Assembly (NCBI RefSeq): GCF_025993685.1
Contig: NZ_DAJPEN010000001.1
Span: 3,906,001-3,970,000, forward strand
DNA from: Bacteroides mediterraneensis
GTDB lineage: Bacteria > Bacteroidota > Bacteroidia > Bacteroidales > Bacteroidaceae
Direction: 5' to 3'
DNA: 64,000 bases
Of the stretch, positions 43,261-52,361 are shown in pieces. A model generated the notes under the pieces. The model was not told where the DNA came from. It made no database searches and worked only from the letters and a program-made list of their open reading frames with translations. Numbering within the stretch: the stretch's first letter is position 1; every line of letters starts with the position of its first letter. The position numbers were made by a program, and so were the translations under genes.

Positions 43261-44835
43261 ATGAAAAAGGATGAACTGATAGAACTTTTGCAACGCCAGA
43301 ACGGCTTCCTTCAGGGCAAACTGGAGGAAGCCTTATCATCTGTCCGTTCACTGACTTCAGCCAACGAGAGACTGACTGCCACGGTTGAAGAACTGAGAAA
43401 GCAGATAACCTCTCTGGAGGAAACTCTCAAAGGAAAGGACATTGAACTCAGCAAGGAAAAAACTGTCCGTCAGGCAATGCGCCGTCTGCAGGAATCTCCC
43501 TCGGAAAGACAGACCGGACAGATGCTCCCCAAATCTGATGTTCCTGAACAGAAGATACAAAAGAGACATACAAACAACGGTGCGAAGAAAAAGACACATC
43601 CGGAATGTGAGATTGAAACCTTTGATGTAGAACCTGACGACCCGGGGTTTGATCCGGAACTGGCCAGATATATGTGTACATGCGATGTCGTGCGTTATTC
43701 AATGGTTCCCATGCGCTTTATCAAGACAATCTATAAGGTCAAGAAGTATGTTCAGAACGGTACAATCTTCAAAGGTTCTGTTCCGGCAACTCCGCTGCTG
43801 AACTCCCAATACACTTCCTCTTTTATCGCAGGTCTGGCGGAGTTGCGCTATCTGCACGGAATGCCGCTTGAAAATGCGGTAGAATACTTCCGCTCACACG
43901 GCTTCGATCTTGATAAGGGTACCGCCCGGAAGCTTGTCAGCAAAACCAAGGTTCAGCTTGAGAACCTTTATAAGGCTCTTGCAAAGGCAATCCTTGAGGA
44001 CAACTATATCTGTGGTGATGAGACTTATCAGAAAGTACGTCTGCAGACAGTCACTGATTCAGGGAAGAAAATAAAGAAAGGATATATCTGGGTGTTTGTC
44101 GGTATGACCACAGGTCTGGTGTATTTCTTTTATGATGACGGATCACGTTCGGCTGAAGTCTTTGAAAATGAAATAAAAGGATTTAACGGAGCCTTCCAGT
44201 GTGACTTTTACTCCGGATACCGTCATATCGGAATCGGCAATCTGAAAGGAATAAAAAGACTTCCATGCCTGCAGCATATAAAACGGAAGTTTCTGGATAT
44301 AAAGGATAGTACTATTGCCCAGCAAATGGCCAAGCGCTTCGGCCTATTGTATCACTTCGAGCATAAACACAAAACAGGAAAGGACGGATGGACTGACGAG
44401 GACCACCTTCAGTGGAGGCAACGCTACTCAAAAGTGATGATTGAAAAAATCTACAGAGGATTGATTGAGATTAAAGACCGTCCGGGGATACCTCCTGATG
44501 ATTCTCTTAATGCCGCCGCCGATTATGCGCTGAAACAGTGGCATGAAATACCGGCAATCTTCTCTTCTCCTAAATACAGGCTTGACAACAATGAAGTTGA
44601 ACGAATAAACAGGTATATATCACTGACACGAAGACGTCTGACAATAGGCTCTCATACAGGAGCCGAAGTGGCGGTGTTATATCACTCATTAGCCATAACA
44701 TGCCATAGATGTGGAATAAACATCTTTGAATACTTCTGCGACATTATAGACCGTTGTGCCGCATGGCCTCCTAATACTCCTATAGATAAATATCGTGATT
44801 TGCTTCCGGATAGATGGAAGAAGATGAAAAGATAG
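43261..44835 (+). CDS. tnpC: IS66 family transposase TnpC
   Basis: This 524-residue transposase has a leucine-zipper-like coiled coil (residues ~5-70), a zinc-finger-type region, and a DDE catalytic core. Candidate catalytic residues are the Asp in CGDETYQ (near 258), the Asp in CDFYSGYR (near 317) and the Glu in DNNEVERINR (near 442). The length is normal for the family, with no frameshift. The final codons overlap the terminator hairpin. Confidence 0.95.
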   Translation: MKKDELIELLQRQNGFLQGKLEEALSSVRSLTSANERLTATVEELRKQITSLEETLKGKDIELSKEKTVRQAMRRLQESPSERQTGQMLPKSDVPEQKIQKRHTNNGAKKKTHPECEIETFDVEPDDPGFDPELARYMCTCDVVRYSMVPMRFIKTIYKVKKYVQNGTIFKGSVPATPLLNSQYTSSFIAGLAELRYLHGMPLENAVEYFRSHGFDLDKGTARKLVSKTKVQLENLYKALAKAILEDNYICGDETYQKVRLQTVTDSGKKIKKGYIWVFVGMTTGLVYFFYDDGSRSAEVFENEIKGFNGAFQCDFYSGYRHIGIGNLKGIKRLPCLQHIKRKFLDIKDSTIAQQMAKRFGLLYHFEHKHKTGKDGWTDEDHLQWRQRYSKVMIEKIYRGLIEIKDRPGIPPDDSLNAAADYALKQWHEIPAIFSSPKYRLDNNEVERINRYISLTRRRLTIGSHTGAEVAVLYHSLAITCHRCGINIFEYFCDIIDRCAAWPPNTPIDKYRDLLPDRWKKMKR

Positions 44836-44865
44836 CCGCCCAAAAATCTGGAAGGCTATCTTTTT
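44831..44865 (+). terminator. Terminator at the IS66 right end
   Basis: GATAGCC (44831-44837) pairs with GGCTATC (44854-44860), followed by TTTTT. The left arm overlaps the tnpC stop codon. Confidence 0.75.
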
Positions 44866-44874
44866 ATGTGGTGA

Positions 44875-44896
44875 ACGCTATCGCGGACGGTTGTAC
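44875..44896 (-). repeat. IS66 right terminal inverted repeat
   Basis: A 22-bp perfect inverse of 42195-42216. Confidence 0.9.
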
Positions 44897-44904
44897 GGAA
44901 AATG
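44897..44904 (+). repeat. IS66 target-site duplication, right copy
   Basis: GGAAAATG, identical to 42187-42194. Confidence 0.9.
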
Positions 44905-44917
44905 TGCCTGCGTTTTC

Positions 44918-45568
44918 TTATCTTTCTTTCAGGTATTGTGCTACCTTTTCAAAAAACAGGGAGATGTGGGCTCCGTCTACGAATGCATGACTCACCGTCA
45001 GAGCGATGGGCATTACCAGCCTTCCTTCCCGTTTGACGGCTTTTCCTGCGTTCATCAGCGGGTAATCCAACGGATGGCCGGGGGCATACTGTGTGTAGGA
45101 AATGGATGTGAAATACAGTTTGGGAGTCGCACTGAGCAGGATGACATCAAAATCGCCCTGTGCGGCAATTTCCTTGTCGGTGCCGTACGGGTCTCCATCG
45201 TCCGGAATGGAAGTGATGATGCGCCGTGCTTCTTCGTAGAAGGCCTTGAAATCGCTTTTCCAGGGAATGCGTACGGTATAGAAGGTCTTTCCGGGGACGG
45301 CAATCGGAGTGGTGATGTCTACTGTGTCATGGTAGACCACCTGTCCGTCTTTGTCCCATCGGTAGCGGAATTCCTTGATTTCGTTGGCGGCACGGAGTAC
45401 GGCATACAGGTAATACAGGAAAAAGGAATGCCCTTTGGCCTTGGCTTCGGCGTAAGCCTCCGTACAATCCACTTCGCTGGTGAGGGCAATCCAAGAGTTA
45501 TGGAAGTCGCGGAAGAAGAGGTAATTGTCCTTCCGCTCCCAGGTGTCAATGTCAATCAGGTGTTTCAT
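44918..45568 (-). CDS. Chloramphenicol acetyltransferase-like protein
   Basis: This 216-residue protein has the CAT fold and length. The catalytic motif appears as SHAFVDGAH near residue 195 instead of HHAVCDGFH: the catalytic His and Asp remain, but the preceding His is Ser and the Cys is Val. The chloramphenicol-binding region is therefore not clearly preserved, and other acyl acceptors are likely. Many such homologues in Bacteroidota are not drug-resistance genes. The start overlaps the stop of the ketopantoate reductase homologue (ATGA). The IS66 insertion is just downstream and does not cut the gene. Confidence 0.82.
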   Translation of the reverse strand: MKHLIDIDTWERKDNYLFFRDFHNSWIALTSEVDCTEAYAEAKAKGHSFFLYYLYAVLRAANEIKEFRYRWDKDGQVVYHDTVDITTPIAVPGKTFYTVRIPWKSDFKAFYEEARRIITSIPDDGDPYGTDKEIAAQGDFDVILLSATPKLYFTSISYTQYAPGHPLDYPLMNAGKAVKREGRLVMPIALTVSHAFVDGAHISLFFEKVAQYLKER

Positions 45569-46476
45569 GCGAGTTTGAATTTTTGTGCCACTTTCCGGTA
45601 GGTAGGCATCTCGATGTGTAATTGTTTTCCCAAGTCAATCATGTCGAAGAGCAGTCCCTGAATTTCCGATTCATGACCGCGGGCGATGTCCTTCTGCATG
45701 GAAGCCGTGCTGTGCGGGTCGAGTTTGTCGATGACCATCAGGTTGTAGGCAACCGGGTCGCTGGGGTAGCGGATACCCAGTTTCTCGCCTATCTGTGCGC
45801 TTTCACGCGACAGGCCGATGAAGGTATCACGCACTTCGCCTTGGTGCTGCACTTCTCCCATCGGCACATCGTGATAAGCTCCCGTGCAGGCCATGGCGGA
45901 GATGAACGACCATTTGATGAAGGTGTCGCGGTTGATATCGTCCGACACATCTACTTTGATGCCGCATGAACGGAGTTCTTCGGCAATGGCTTCCAGCCGT
46001 TCGGGGGCGACATGCTGTTCCGGACGGGCTCCGAATACCAGGCGGAAGATGCTTCCCATCTGGCTGATTTCTCCTTCTCCCGACACGAATCCCACGATGT
46101 AGATACAGCCGTCGAGCACTTTTACCGACGGCACGAGGCGTCCGATGCGGGGGCCGGTACCGTAGACATTGAGGATAGGGATGACCAGTGTGTCGGGAGT
46201 GGCAGCCCGTTCCAGCACTTCCTGAATGGAATCGATGGAGTAGCCTTTCACGCAGACAAAGATTACATCGGCTTTCCCCTGAAATTCTTCGGCGGTACAG
46301 GCCTTCACGGGGAGAAAATGTTCGCCTTTCAAATCCGATTTCAAATGCAATCCCTGACGGCGGATGGCCTCCAGGTGCTTCCCACGGGCGATGCAAGTGA
46401 CCTCCTTGCCTGCCAAGGCAAGAAATCCGGCGATGCATCCTCCTACACCGCCTGTTCCAATGATGAGATAGTTCAT
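45565..46476 (-). CDS. Ketopantoate reductase family protein (2-dehydropantoate 2-reductase)
   Basis: This 303-residue protein has the N-terminal NADP-binding GxGxxG (IIGTGGVGGCIAGF) and the C-terminal helical domain with SMQKDIARGHESEIQG, which carries the expected Glu. FIKWS includes the catalytic Lys. The family makes pantoate for CoA synthesis, though many paralogues reduce other 2-keto acids. It overlaps the CAT-like gene by 4 bp. No panB or panC is nearby. Confidence 0.85.
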   Translation of the reverse strand: MNYLIIGTGGVGGCIAGFLALAGKEVTCIARGKHLEAIRRQGLHLKSDLKGEHFLPVKACTAEEFQGKADVIFVCVKGYSIDSIQEVLERAATPDTLVIPILNVYGTGPRIGRLVPSVKVLDGCIYIVGFVSGEGEISQMGSIFRLVFGARPEQHVAPERLEAIAEELRSCGIKVDVSDDINRDTFIKWSFISAMACTGAYHDVPMGEVQHQGEVRDTFIGLSRESAQIGEKLGIRYPSDPVAYNLMVIDKLDPHSTASMQKDIARGHESEIQGLLFDMIDLGKQLHIEMPTYRKVAQKFKLA

Positions 46477-46505
46477 GGTGTAATCAATTTAGAGGGATAA
46501 AAAAA

Positions 46506-46535
46506 CAGCACGGAAGCGGTCGATGCTCCGTGCTG
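46506..46535 (-). terminator. Terminator of ychF
   Basis: CAGCACGGA (46506-46514) pairs with TCCGTGCTG (46527-46535). On the minus strand a T-run follows. Confidence 0.8.
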
Positions 46536-46547
46536 ATGGGATGAGTT

Positions 46548-47651
46548 TTATACGTTGAAGCGGAAGTGCATGATATCACCGTCTTCCACGATGTAATCCT
46601 TGCCTTCCACATTGAGTTTTCCGGCTTCGCGTACGGCTGCTTCTGAACCGTAGTGGATGAAGTCGTCATACTTGATGACCTCGGCGCGGATGAAGCCTTT
46701 TTCAAAGTCGGTGTGGATGACACCTGCACATTGCGGAGCTTTCCAGCCCTTATGGAAGGTCCATGCGCGGACTTCCATCTTTCCGGCCGTGAAGTAAGTC
46801 TCCAGGTTCAGCAGCTTGTAGGCGGCCCGTATCAGTCGGCTTACGCCCGATTCTTCCAGCCCGATTTCCTGCAGGAACATCTGGCGGTCTTCGTAGGTTT
46901 CCAGTTCGGCGATATCCGCTTCCGTTTTGGCGGCCACAATCAGGATTTCAGCCCCTTCGTCCTTGACCGCTTCGCGTACCTGCTCTACGTATTTGTTGCC
47001 GTTTACCGCACTGGCTTCGTCCACGTTGCAGACATACAGCACCGGTTTGGAAGTCAGCAGGAAGAGGTCGTGTGCGATTTTCTGCTCGTCCTTTGATTCA
47101 AACTGTACGGTGCGGGCTGATTTTCCTTGCAGCAGGGCATCGCGGTAGCGCACCAACACTTCATAGGTTTGTTTGGCCACCTTGTCGCCTCCGGTCTGTG
47201 CCTGTTTCTGCACCTTCTGAATGCGGCTTTCAATGGTTTCCAGGTCTTTCAGCTGAAGCTCTGTGTCGATAATCTCCTTGTCACGTACAGGATTCACATT
47301 GCCGTCCACGTGCGTTACGTTTTCGTCGTCAAAGCAACGTAACACGTGCAGGATGGCATCCGTCTCACGGATGTTGGCCAGGAACTTGTTGCCCAGTCCT
47401 TCTCCCTTGCTGGCACCTTTCACCAGTCCGGCAATGTCGACAATTTCTACCGTGGTAGGAACAATACGGTCCGGATCCACCAGTTCAGCCAGTTTGTTGA
47501 GGCGTTCATCGGGTACGGTAATGACCCCTACGTTCGGTTCAATAGTACAGAATGGGAAATTGGCTGCCTGCGCTTTCGCGTTGGACAGGCAGTTGAAGAG
47601 TGTCGATTTTCCAACGTTCGGCAAACCGACGATACCACATTGTAATGCCAT
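46548..47651 (-). CDS. ychF: Redox-regulated ATPase YchF (Obg-like GTPase family)
   Basis: This 367-residue P-loop protein has G1 (GLPNVGKST, residues 7-15), a switch region (ANFPFCTIEPN) and DIAGLVKGASKGEGLGN, then a coiled-coil insert, and ends in a TGS domain. YchF hydrolyses ATP rather than GTP and binds ribosomes, with a role in translation and oxidative stress. Its length and domains are complete. A consensus promoter box lies 52 bp upstream. Confidence 0.97.
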   Translation of the reverse strand: MALQCGIVGLPNVGKSTLFNCLSNAKAQAANFPFCTIEPNVGVITVPDERLNKLAELVDPDRIVPTTVEIVDIAGLVKGASKGEGLGNKFLANIRETDAILHVLRCFDDENVTHVDGNVNPVRDKEIIDTELQLKDLETIESRIQKVQKQAQTGGDKVAKQTYEVLVRYRDALLQGKSARTVQFESKDEQKIAHDLFLLTSKPVLYVCNVDEASAVNGNKYVEQVREAVKDEGAEILIVAAKTEADIAELETYEDRQMFLQEIGLEESGVSRLIRAAYKLLNLETYFTAGKMEVRAWTFHKGWKAPQCAGVIHTDFEKGFIRAEVIKYDDFIHYGSEAAVREAGKLNVEGKDYIVEDGDIMHFRFNV

Positions 47652-47698
47652 AATTTATTGTTTGTTTTAATCTATTTCTACAGATAATCCTCTAATTT

Positions 47699-47803
47699 TC
47701 TGCAAAGATAGTGAAAGCCGCGCGCAGAGGCAAATAGAAAACGCAGTTTTCTGAATTTGACTATGCCGAGGCGCCTCCTGTCTTCTGGAAAGATAGTGAA
47801 AGC
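47699..47803. repeat. Interspersed-type direct repeat upstream of ychF
   Basis: AAAGATAGTGAAAGC occurs at 47704-47718 and 47789-47803, an 85-bp offset, preceded in both by TCTGSA. Between them is a GAAAACGCAGTTTTC palindrome (about 47737-47751). The layout resembles an interspersed intergenic repeat I remember from Bacteroides genomes; copy number elsewhere cannot be seen here. The first copy also forms the ychF -7 box. Confidence 0.6.
47703..47710 (-). promoter_or_regulatory. -7 box (TATCTTTG) for ychF
   Basis: A consensus match on the minus strand inside the first copy of the direct repeat. A second copy at 47788-47795 has TATCTTTC. Confidence 0.55.
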
Positions 47804-47842
47804 TATGCATCACGTTCCGTTCAAATGGGGGGATAAAAATAA

Positions 47843-47873
47843 AAAGAGGCGCTTCCTCACGAAGTGCCTCTTT
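47843..47873 (-). terminator. Terminator of the DUF3836 gene
   Basis: AAAGAGGCGCTTC pairs with GAAGTGCCTCTTT across a CTCAC loop. A-rich and T-rich runs lie on both sides, so it may act in both directions. Confidence 0.8.
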
Positions 47874-47902
47874 TAAAGAGAGTTTATGAATTTTTTATTT
47901 AA

Positions 47903-48289
47903 TCATTTATCCATGGTAACGGTCATTTCAGGAATCAGAATGAAATCGTTCTTCTTGGAATTCCATTTGTAGTATTCAGTCGTTACACTCTTGTTGTCGT
48001 AAGTATAACGGATACACAAATCATTTTTCCAGCAGTTATCGCTTGCATCCCATTTCTGTGACATATTTTCTGTCATTTGGTTATTGGCGTTATACTTGTA
48101 GCTATATTTCATATAGTTTGTCAGCATATTGCCATCTTTCTTGTATACAGTTTCAGAAACTTTCAATCCGTTAACTTCTTCTGCGTTGTAAATCAGATTA
48201 TTATTCATTTTTGCAGCGTAAGTTGATACACTTGCGATGAAAGTCATAACCAAAACAACCAAACACTTTGCTAAACTTATCTTTTTCAT
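47903..48289 (-). CDS. DUF3836 domain-containing secreted protein
   Basis: This 128-residue protein has a signal peptide (ending VSTYA) and a mature part of repeated Tyr/Lys/Asn-rich strands such as YKYNANNQMTENMSQKWD. The family occurs in Bacteroides and relatives and has no known function. It is a single-gene unit with its own promoter-like box (TACATTTG, 48339-48346) and terminator. Confidence 0.85.
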   Translation of the reverse strand: MKKISLAKCLVVLVMTFIASVSTYAAKMNNNLIYNAEEVNGLKVSETVYKKDGNMLTNYMKYSYKYNANNQMTENMSQKWDASDNCWKNDLCIRYTYDNKSVTTEYYKWNSKKNDFILIPEMTVTMDK

Positions 48290-48442
48290 ATCTTTTATAT
48301 TTTAAGGTTTTACTTACTTTTTGTTCCTTTTGACGGTGCAAATGTAGTAAAAGCTTTGATAGGTTGTATGCATTTCCGCTAAAAAAATGCGATAAATTAG
48401 CAAAATGTCACGAATTAAGCATTCGTTAACAGATTGGATAGA

Positions 48443-51211
48443 TTAGTGTGCTTCCAGCCAATTTTGTCCCCAACCATAGTCTGCACGCAGTGGAGCTTTC
48501 ATTTTGTAAGCAGCTTCCATTTCAGATATCACAATTTGCTGTACTTTTTCTTTTTCTTCCGGCAAGACGCTGAAATTGAGTTCATCGTGTACCTGAAGAA
48601 TCATCTTCGAACGGATACCTTCTTCCTGGAAACGGCGGTAGATTCGGATCATGGCCACTTTGATGATATCGGCTGCACTGCCTTGAATGGGGGCGTTGAT
48701 TGCATTTCGTTCGGCATAGCCTCTGACTACCGCATTTTTGGAGTTGATATCGGGCAGATAGCGTTTGCGTTTGAAGATGGTTTCAATGTAACCTTTCTCC
48801 CGTGCCTGACGGATACTTTCGTCCATGTAAGCCTTCACTTTCGGATAGTTTTCAAAGTAGCCGTCAATCAGTTCCTTGGCTTCCTTCCGGTCAACGTTCA
48901 GGCGTTCGGCCAGTCCGAAGACTGAAATACCGTAGATAATACCGAAATTGGCGGTCTTGGCCTTGCTGCGTTGTTCGCGGGTCACATCCTCCAGTTTCAC
49001 CTTATATATTTTAGCTGCGGTAGCCGCATGAATGTCCTGTCCTTTCTGGAAAGCCTCTATCATGTGCGGGTCTTCGCTCAGGTGGGCCATGATGCGCAGC
49101 TCGATTTGGGAGTAGTCGGCTGAGAAGAACTCGCAACCTTCATCGGGGATAAAGGCTTTGCGGATTTCCTTTCCATCCTCGTTGCGGATAGGAATATTCT
49201 GTAGGTTCGGGTTGCTGGAACTCAGTCGTCCGGTAGCTGTGACCGTCTGGTTGAAGGACGTGTGGATACGTCCCGTAGCCGGATTGATCAGTTGGGGGAG
49301 GGCATCGATGTAAGTGCCCAGCAATTTCTTCAGGCCACGGTGTTCCAGGATTTTTCCGACAATCTCGTGCTTTCCTTTCAGGCTTTCCAACACCTCTTCC
49401 GAAGTGACGTATTGTCCTGTTTTCGTTTTCTTGGCCTTTTCCACAATCTTCAAGCGGTCGAAGAGTACCTCGCCAACCTGTTTGGGAGAGGCAATGTTGA
49501 ATTCCATTCCGGCCAGTTGATATACTTCCTGTTCTATCTGGTTCATGCGGGCCGTGAAATGACGGGAGGTCTCTTTCAAGGCTTCCGGGTCGATACGTAC
49601 CCCGTTTCTTTCCATATAGGCCAGTACCGGCATGAGCGGCATTTCGATTTCCTCAAACAGTTTTTCAACTCCGTTTTCCACCAGTTCCTTCTCAAGTACG
49701 TGTTTCAGCTTGAGAGTGACATCGGCATCCTCGCAGGCGTATTTGTAGACATCGGCTGGAGGCAGGTCGCGCATGTTGCCCTGTTTCTTTCCTTTCGGTC
49801 CGATGAGTTCTTCAATCTTGATGGTTTCGTAGTGCAAGTACACTTCGGCCAGGTAATCCATTCCATGACGCAGTTCGGGTTGGAGCACATAATGGGCAAT
49901 CATGGTGTCGAACATCTTTCCTTGCAGGGTCACTCCATAATGCGCCAGTACATTCAAGTCATACTTGATGTTCTGTCCGATTTTGAGCGAATGAGGGTTT
50001 TCGAAGGCAGGTTTAAATATATTTACAATTTTAAGGGCTTCTTCACGGTTGGCTGGTACAGGTACATAAAAAGCCTGATTTTCGGCAAAACTGAAGCTCA
50101 TTCCCACCAGTTCGGCAGTGATTGGGTCTACTCCCGTGGTTTCCGTGTCTAGACTGAAAAAATTCTGAGCAAGTAATTTTTTGGCTAAAATCTCCATTTT
50201 CTCTTGATTGTCAACCAGTTGATAGTCGTAAGTGAGAGATTCTAACCTCGTGAGATTTGAATTTTTGGCGTCGCCTGTATCTTCCTGCGCAAATAAGCCA
50301 AAGAGATCGGGTTGAGCGGAGGGGGAAGAAGGAGTCTTCTGTTCGGTTTTGAGTACCCGGTCAATCAGGGTCCGGAATTCCAGCATCTCGAACAAGCGGC
50401 GTAACTCTTCTTCGTTGGGGGCTTCTCTTTTCAGCGCTTCCATGTCGAGGGTGATGGGCACATCCGTTTTGATGGTTGCCAGAAATTTGGAGAACGTAAT
50501 CTGTTCTTTGTTTTCCTCTACCTTCTTTTTAAGCGCTCCTTTCAGTTCGTCGGTATGTGCCAGCAGATTTTCGATGCTTCCGAATTGTGCAATCAGTTTC
50601 TGGGCCGTCTTTTCTCCCACACCGGGACAGCCGGGAATGTTGTCGGCCGTATCTCCCATCAGTCCCAGCATGTCGATGACCTGCAGAGGAGATTCGATGT
50701 CGAATTTGGCTTTGACTTCGTTGACACCCATCACCTCAAAATCCTTGTCACCATATTTGGGGCGATACATAAATACGCAGTCGCCCACCAGCTGACCGTA
50801 GTCCTTGTCGGGTGTCATCATGTAGGTGGGGATACCTTTCTTCCCGGCTTCAGTAGCCAGCGTACCGATTACGTCGTCGGCTTCATAGCCCTGCACCTCC
50901 AGAATCGGGATATTGTAGGCGCGGATGATATCTTTGATGATAGGGACAGACTGCCGGATGGCTTCCGGAGTTTCTTCCCGCTGTGCTTTATAGGCTTGAT
51001 AGGCTTCGTGGCGAAACGTAGGTCCGGCGGGGTCGAAAGCAATACCGATGTGTGTCGGATTTTCTTTCCGCAAGACCTCTTCCAGTGTGTTGACAAATCC
51101 CAGGATGGCCGAGGTGTTCAGTCCCTTGGAATTGATACGGGGATTCTTGATGAAGGCGTAGTAAGCACGATAAATCAGCGCGTAAGCGTCTAGTAGAAAT
51201 AGTTTCTCCAT
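48443..51211 (-). CDS. polA: DNA polymerase I
   Basis: This protein of 922 residues has three domains. The 5'-3' exonuclease domain (residues ~1-290) is followed by a 3'-5' exonuclease domain with the active-site motif SLDTETTGVD, so proofreading should be functional. The polymerase domain carries DYSQIELRIMAHLSED, RSKAKTANFGIIYGIS and HDELNFSV. It fills repair gaps and removes RNA primers. The ATG at 51211 is chosen over an upstream ATG at 51250, because it starts with the conserved MEKLFLLDAYALIYRA. Confidence 0.97.
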   Translation of the reverse strand: MEKLFLLDAYALIYRAYYAFIKNPRINSKGLNTSAILGFVNTLEEVLRKENPTHIGIAFDPAGPTFRHEAYQAYKAQREETPEAIRQSVPIIKDIIRAYNIPILEVQGYEADDVIGTLATEAGKKGIPTYMMTPDKDYGQLVGDCVFMYRPKYGDKDFEVMGVNEVKAKFDIESPLQVIDMLGLMGDTADNIPGCPGVGEKTAQKLIAQFGSIENLLAHTDELKGALKKKVEENKEQITFSKFLATIKTDVPITLDMEALKREAPNEEELRRLFEMLEFRTLIDRVLKTEQKTPSSPSAQPDLFGLFAQEDTGDAKNSNLTRLESLTYDYQLVDNQEKMEILAKKLLAQNFFSLDTETTGVDPITAELVGMSFSFAENQAFYVPVPANREEALKIVNIFKPAFENPHSLKIGQNIKYDLNVLAHYGVTLQGKMFDTMIAHYVLQPELRHGMDYLAEVYLHYETIKIEELIGPKGKKQGNMRDLPPADVYKYACEDADVTLKLKHVLEKELVENGVEKLFEEIEMPLMPVLAYMERNGVRIDPEALKETSRHFTARMNQIEQEVYQLAGMEFNIASPKQVGEVLFDRLKIVEKAKKTKTGQYVTSEEVLESLKGKHEIVGKILEHRGLKKLLGTYIDALPQLINPATGRIHTSFNQTVTATGRLSSSNPNLQNIPIRNEDGKEIRKAFIPDEGCEFFSADYSQIELRIMAHLSEDPHMIEAFQKGQDIHAATAAKIYKVKLEDVTREQRSKAKTANFGIIYGISVFGLAERLNVDRKEAKELIDGYFENYPKVKAYMDESIRQAREKGYIETIFKRKRYLPDINSKNAVVRGYAERNAINAPIQGSAADIIKVAMIRIYRRFQEEGIRSKMILQVHDELNFSVLPEEKEKVQQIVISEMEAAYKMKAPLRADYGWGQNWLEAH

Positions 51212-51278
51212 TCGTGTAAAAATATTAAGATTTTTCATGTAAAAGTACAAAAAAATACGGTATTCAGTCTTTTATTAT

Positions 51279-51286
51279 TACTTTTG
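51279..51286 (+). promoter_or_regulatory. -7 box (TACTTTTG) for the polyprenyl synthetase gene
   Basis: A TAnnTTTG match 14 bp before the first ATG (51300), so the leader is only about 8-14 nt. It lies in the short region divergent from polA. Confidence 0.6.
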
Positions 51287-51299
51287 TGGGCTTAAATAA

Positions 51300-52280
51300 A
51301 TGTACATGAACAAAATTGAGTTAATAAAGCAGCCTGTTGAAAAAGAATTGGAAGAATTCAGAACGCTTTTCGAGCATTCGCTGACTAGTACAGACCCTTT
51401 GCTGGGAGAAGTCTTGTCGTACGTCAAGAAGCGGAGTGGAAAGATGATGCGTCCGATATTGGTGATGCTGATGGCTAAATTGTTCGGTACAATAAACGAT
51501 TCCACTTTTCATGCGGCTCTTTCATTGGAACTGCTTCATACGGCCAGTCTGATTCATGATGATGTGGTGGATGAAAGCAATGAACGTCGCGGACAGTCGT
51601 CGGTCAATGCCATTTACAACAATAAGGTATCGGTACTGGTGGGCGATTACATGCTGGCCACAAGCCTGAGACATGCGGCGCATACCGGTAAGGTGGAGTT
51701 GGTGGAACTGGTGGCCTGTCTGGGACAAGAACTTTCGGAAGGGGAGATTCTTCAGTTGGGAAACACCGGTAAGGACGATTTTGCAGAAGATACTTATTTC
51801 GATATTATCCGTAAGAAGACGGCGGCCTTGTTCAAAGTTAGTGCGAAAAGCGGGGCCGTATCGGTCGATGCCTCCCCGGAAGAAGCGGTGAAAGCGGCAC
51901 TTTTTGGTGAGATGATAGGAGTCGCTTTTCAGATAAAAGACGATATCTTCGATTATTTTGAGAGTCCTGAGCTTGGGAAGCCGACGGGCAACGACATGCT
52001 GGAAGGTAAGCTTACGTTGCCGGCATTGTACGTGTTGAACAAGCTGCATGACGCTTCCTTGAAGGAACTCGCGTTGCGGATACGCGCCTTGCGTGCATCG
52101 AAAGAAGAGATTGCCCAGTTTGTCGAGACGGTGAAGAAGGAGGGAGGCATTGAATACGCTACCCGGAAAATGTATGAGTTCCGCGAGAAGGCTCTTTCAC
52201 TTTTGCCTGTCTCTACCGACGAGGCGATTCGTACTTCACTTACTGCTTATATTGATTACGTCATCGAGCGAAACAAGTAA
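51300..52280 (+). CDS. Polyprenyl synthetase (trans-isoprenyl diphosphate synthase)
   Basis: This protein of 326 residues has both Asp-rich metal motifs: HDDVVDESNERRG near residue 82 and KDDIFDYFE near residue 210. Such enzymes condense isopentenyl diphosphate into long prenyl chains for menaquinone or the undecaprenyl carrier; the size suggests a medium to long chain length. Starts at 51300 or 51306 are both possible. It is divergent from polA. Confidence 0.93.
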   Translation: MYMNKIELIKQPVEKELEEFRTLFEHSLTSTDPLLGEVLSYVKKRSGKMMRPILVMLMAKLFGTINDSTFHAALSLELLHTASLIHDDVVDESNERRGQSSVNAIYNNKVSVLVGDYMLATSLRHAAHTGKVELVELVACLGQELSEGEILQLGNTGKDDFAEDTYFDIIRKKTAALFKVSAKSGAVSVDASPEEAVKAALFGEMIGVAFQIKDDIFDYFESPELGKPTGNDMLEGKLTLPALYVLNKLHDASLKELALRIRALRASKEEIAQFVETVKKEGGIEYATRKMYEFREKALSLLPVSTDEAIRTSLTAYIDYVIERNK

Positions 52281-52297
52281 TTCGTGTCATCCATAAG

Positions 52298-52343
52298 AAA
52301 TGCCCCTTTCTTCCGTGGTTTTCCGCGATAGAAAGGGGCATTT
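52298..52343. terminator. Bidirectional terminator between the prenyl synthase gene and deoC
   Basis: AAATGCCCCTTTCT (52298-52311) pairs perfectly with AGAAAGGGGCATTT (52330-52343). Confidence 0.85.
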
Positions 52344-52361
52344 TATTTCCTTTTTTCTTGG

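Larger units (their letters stand above)
42195..44896 (+). mobile_element. IS66-family insertion sequence, intact
   Basis: The 2702-bp element has perfect 22-bp terminal inverted repeats (42195-42216 and 44875-44896), 8-bp target duplications and three open genes in the usual order (ORF1, tnpB, tnpC). The intact frames and exact duplication suggest recent insertion. It lies 14 bp past the stop of the CAT-like gene (44918) and 23 bp from array C. Without it, that gene would be about 90-100 bp from array C. Confidence 0.93.

Noticed and set aside
44918..45568. Chloramphenicol resistance gene
   Set aside because: The active-site motif is altered and the gene is paired with a metabolic reductase; resistance cannot be claimed from sequence.
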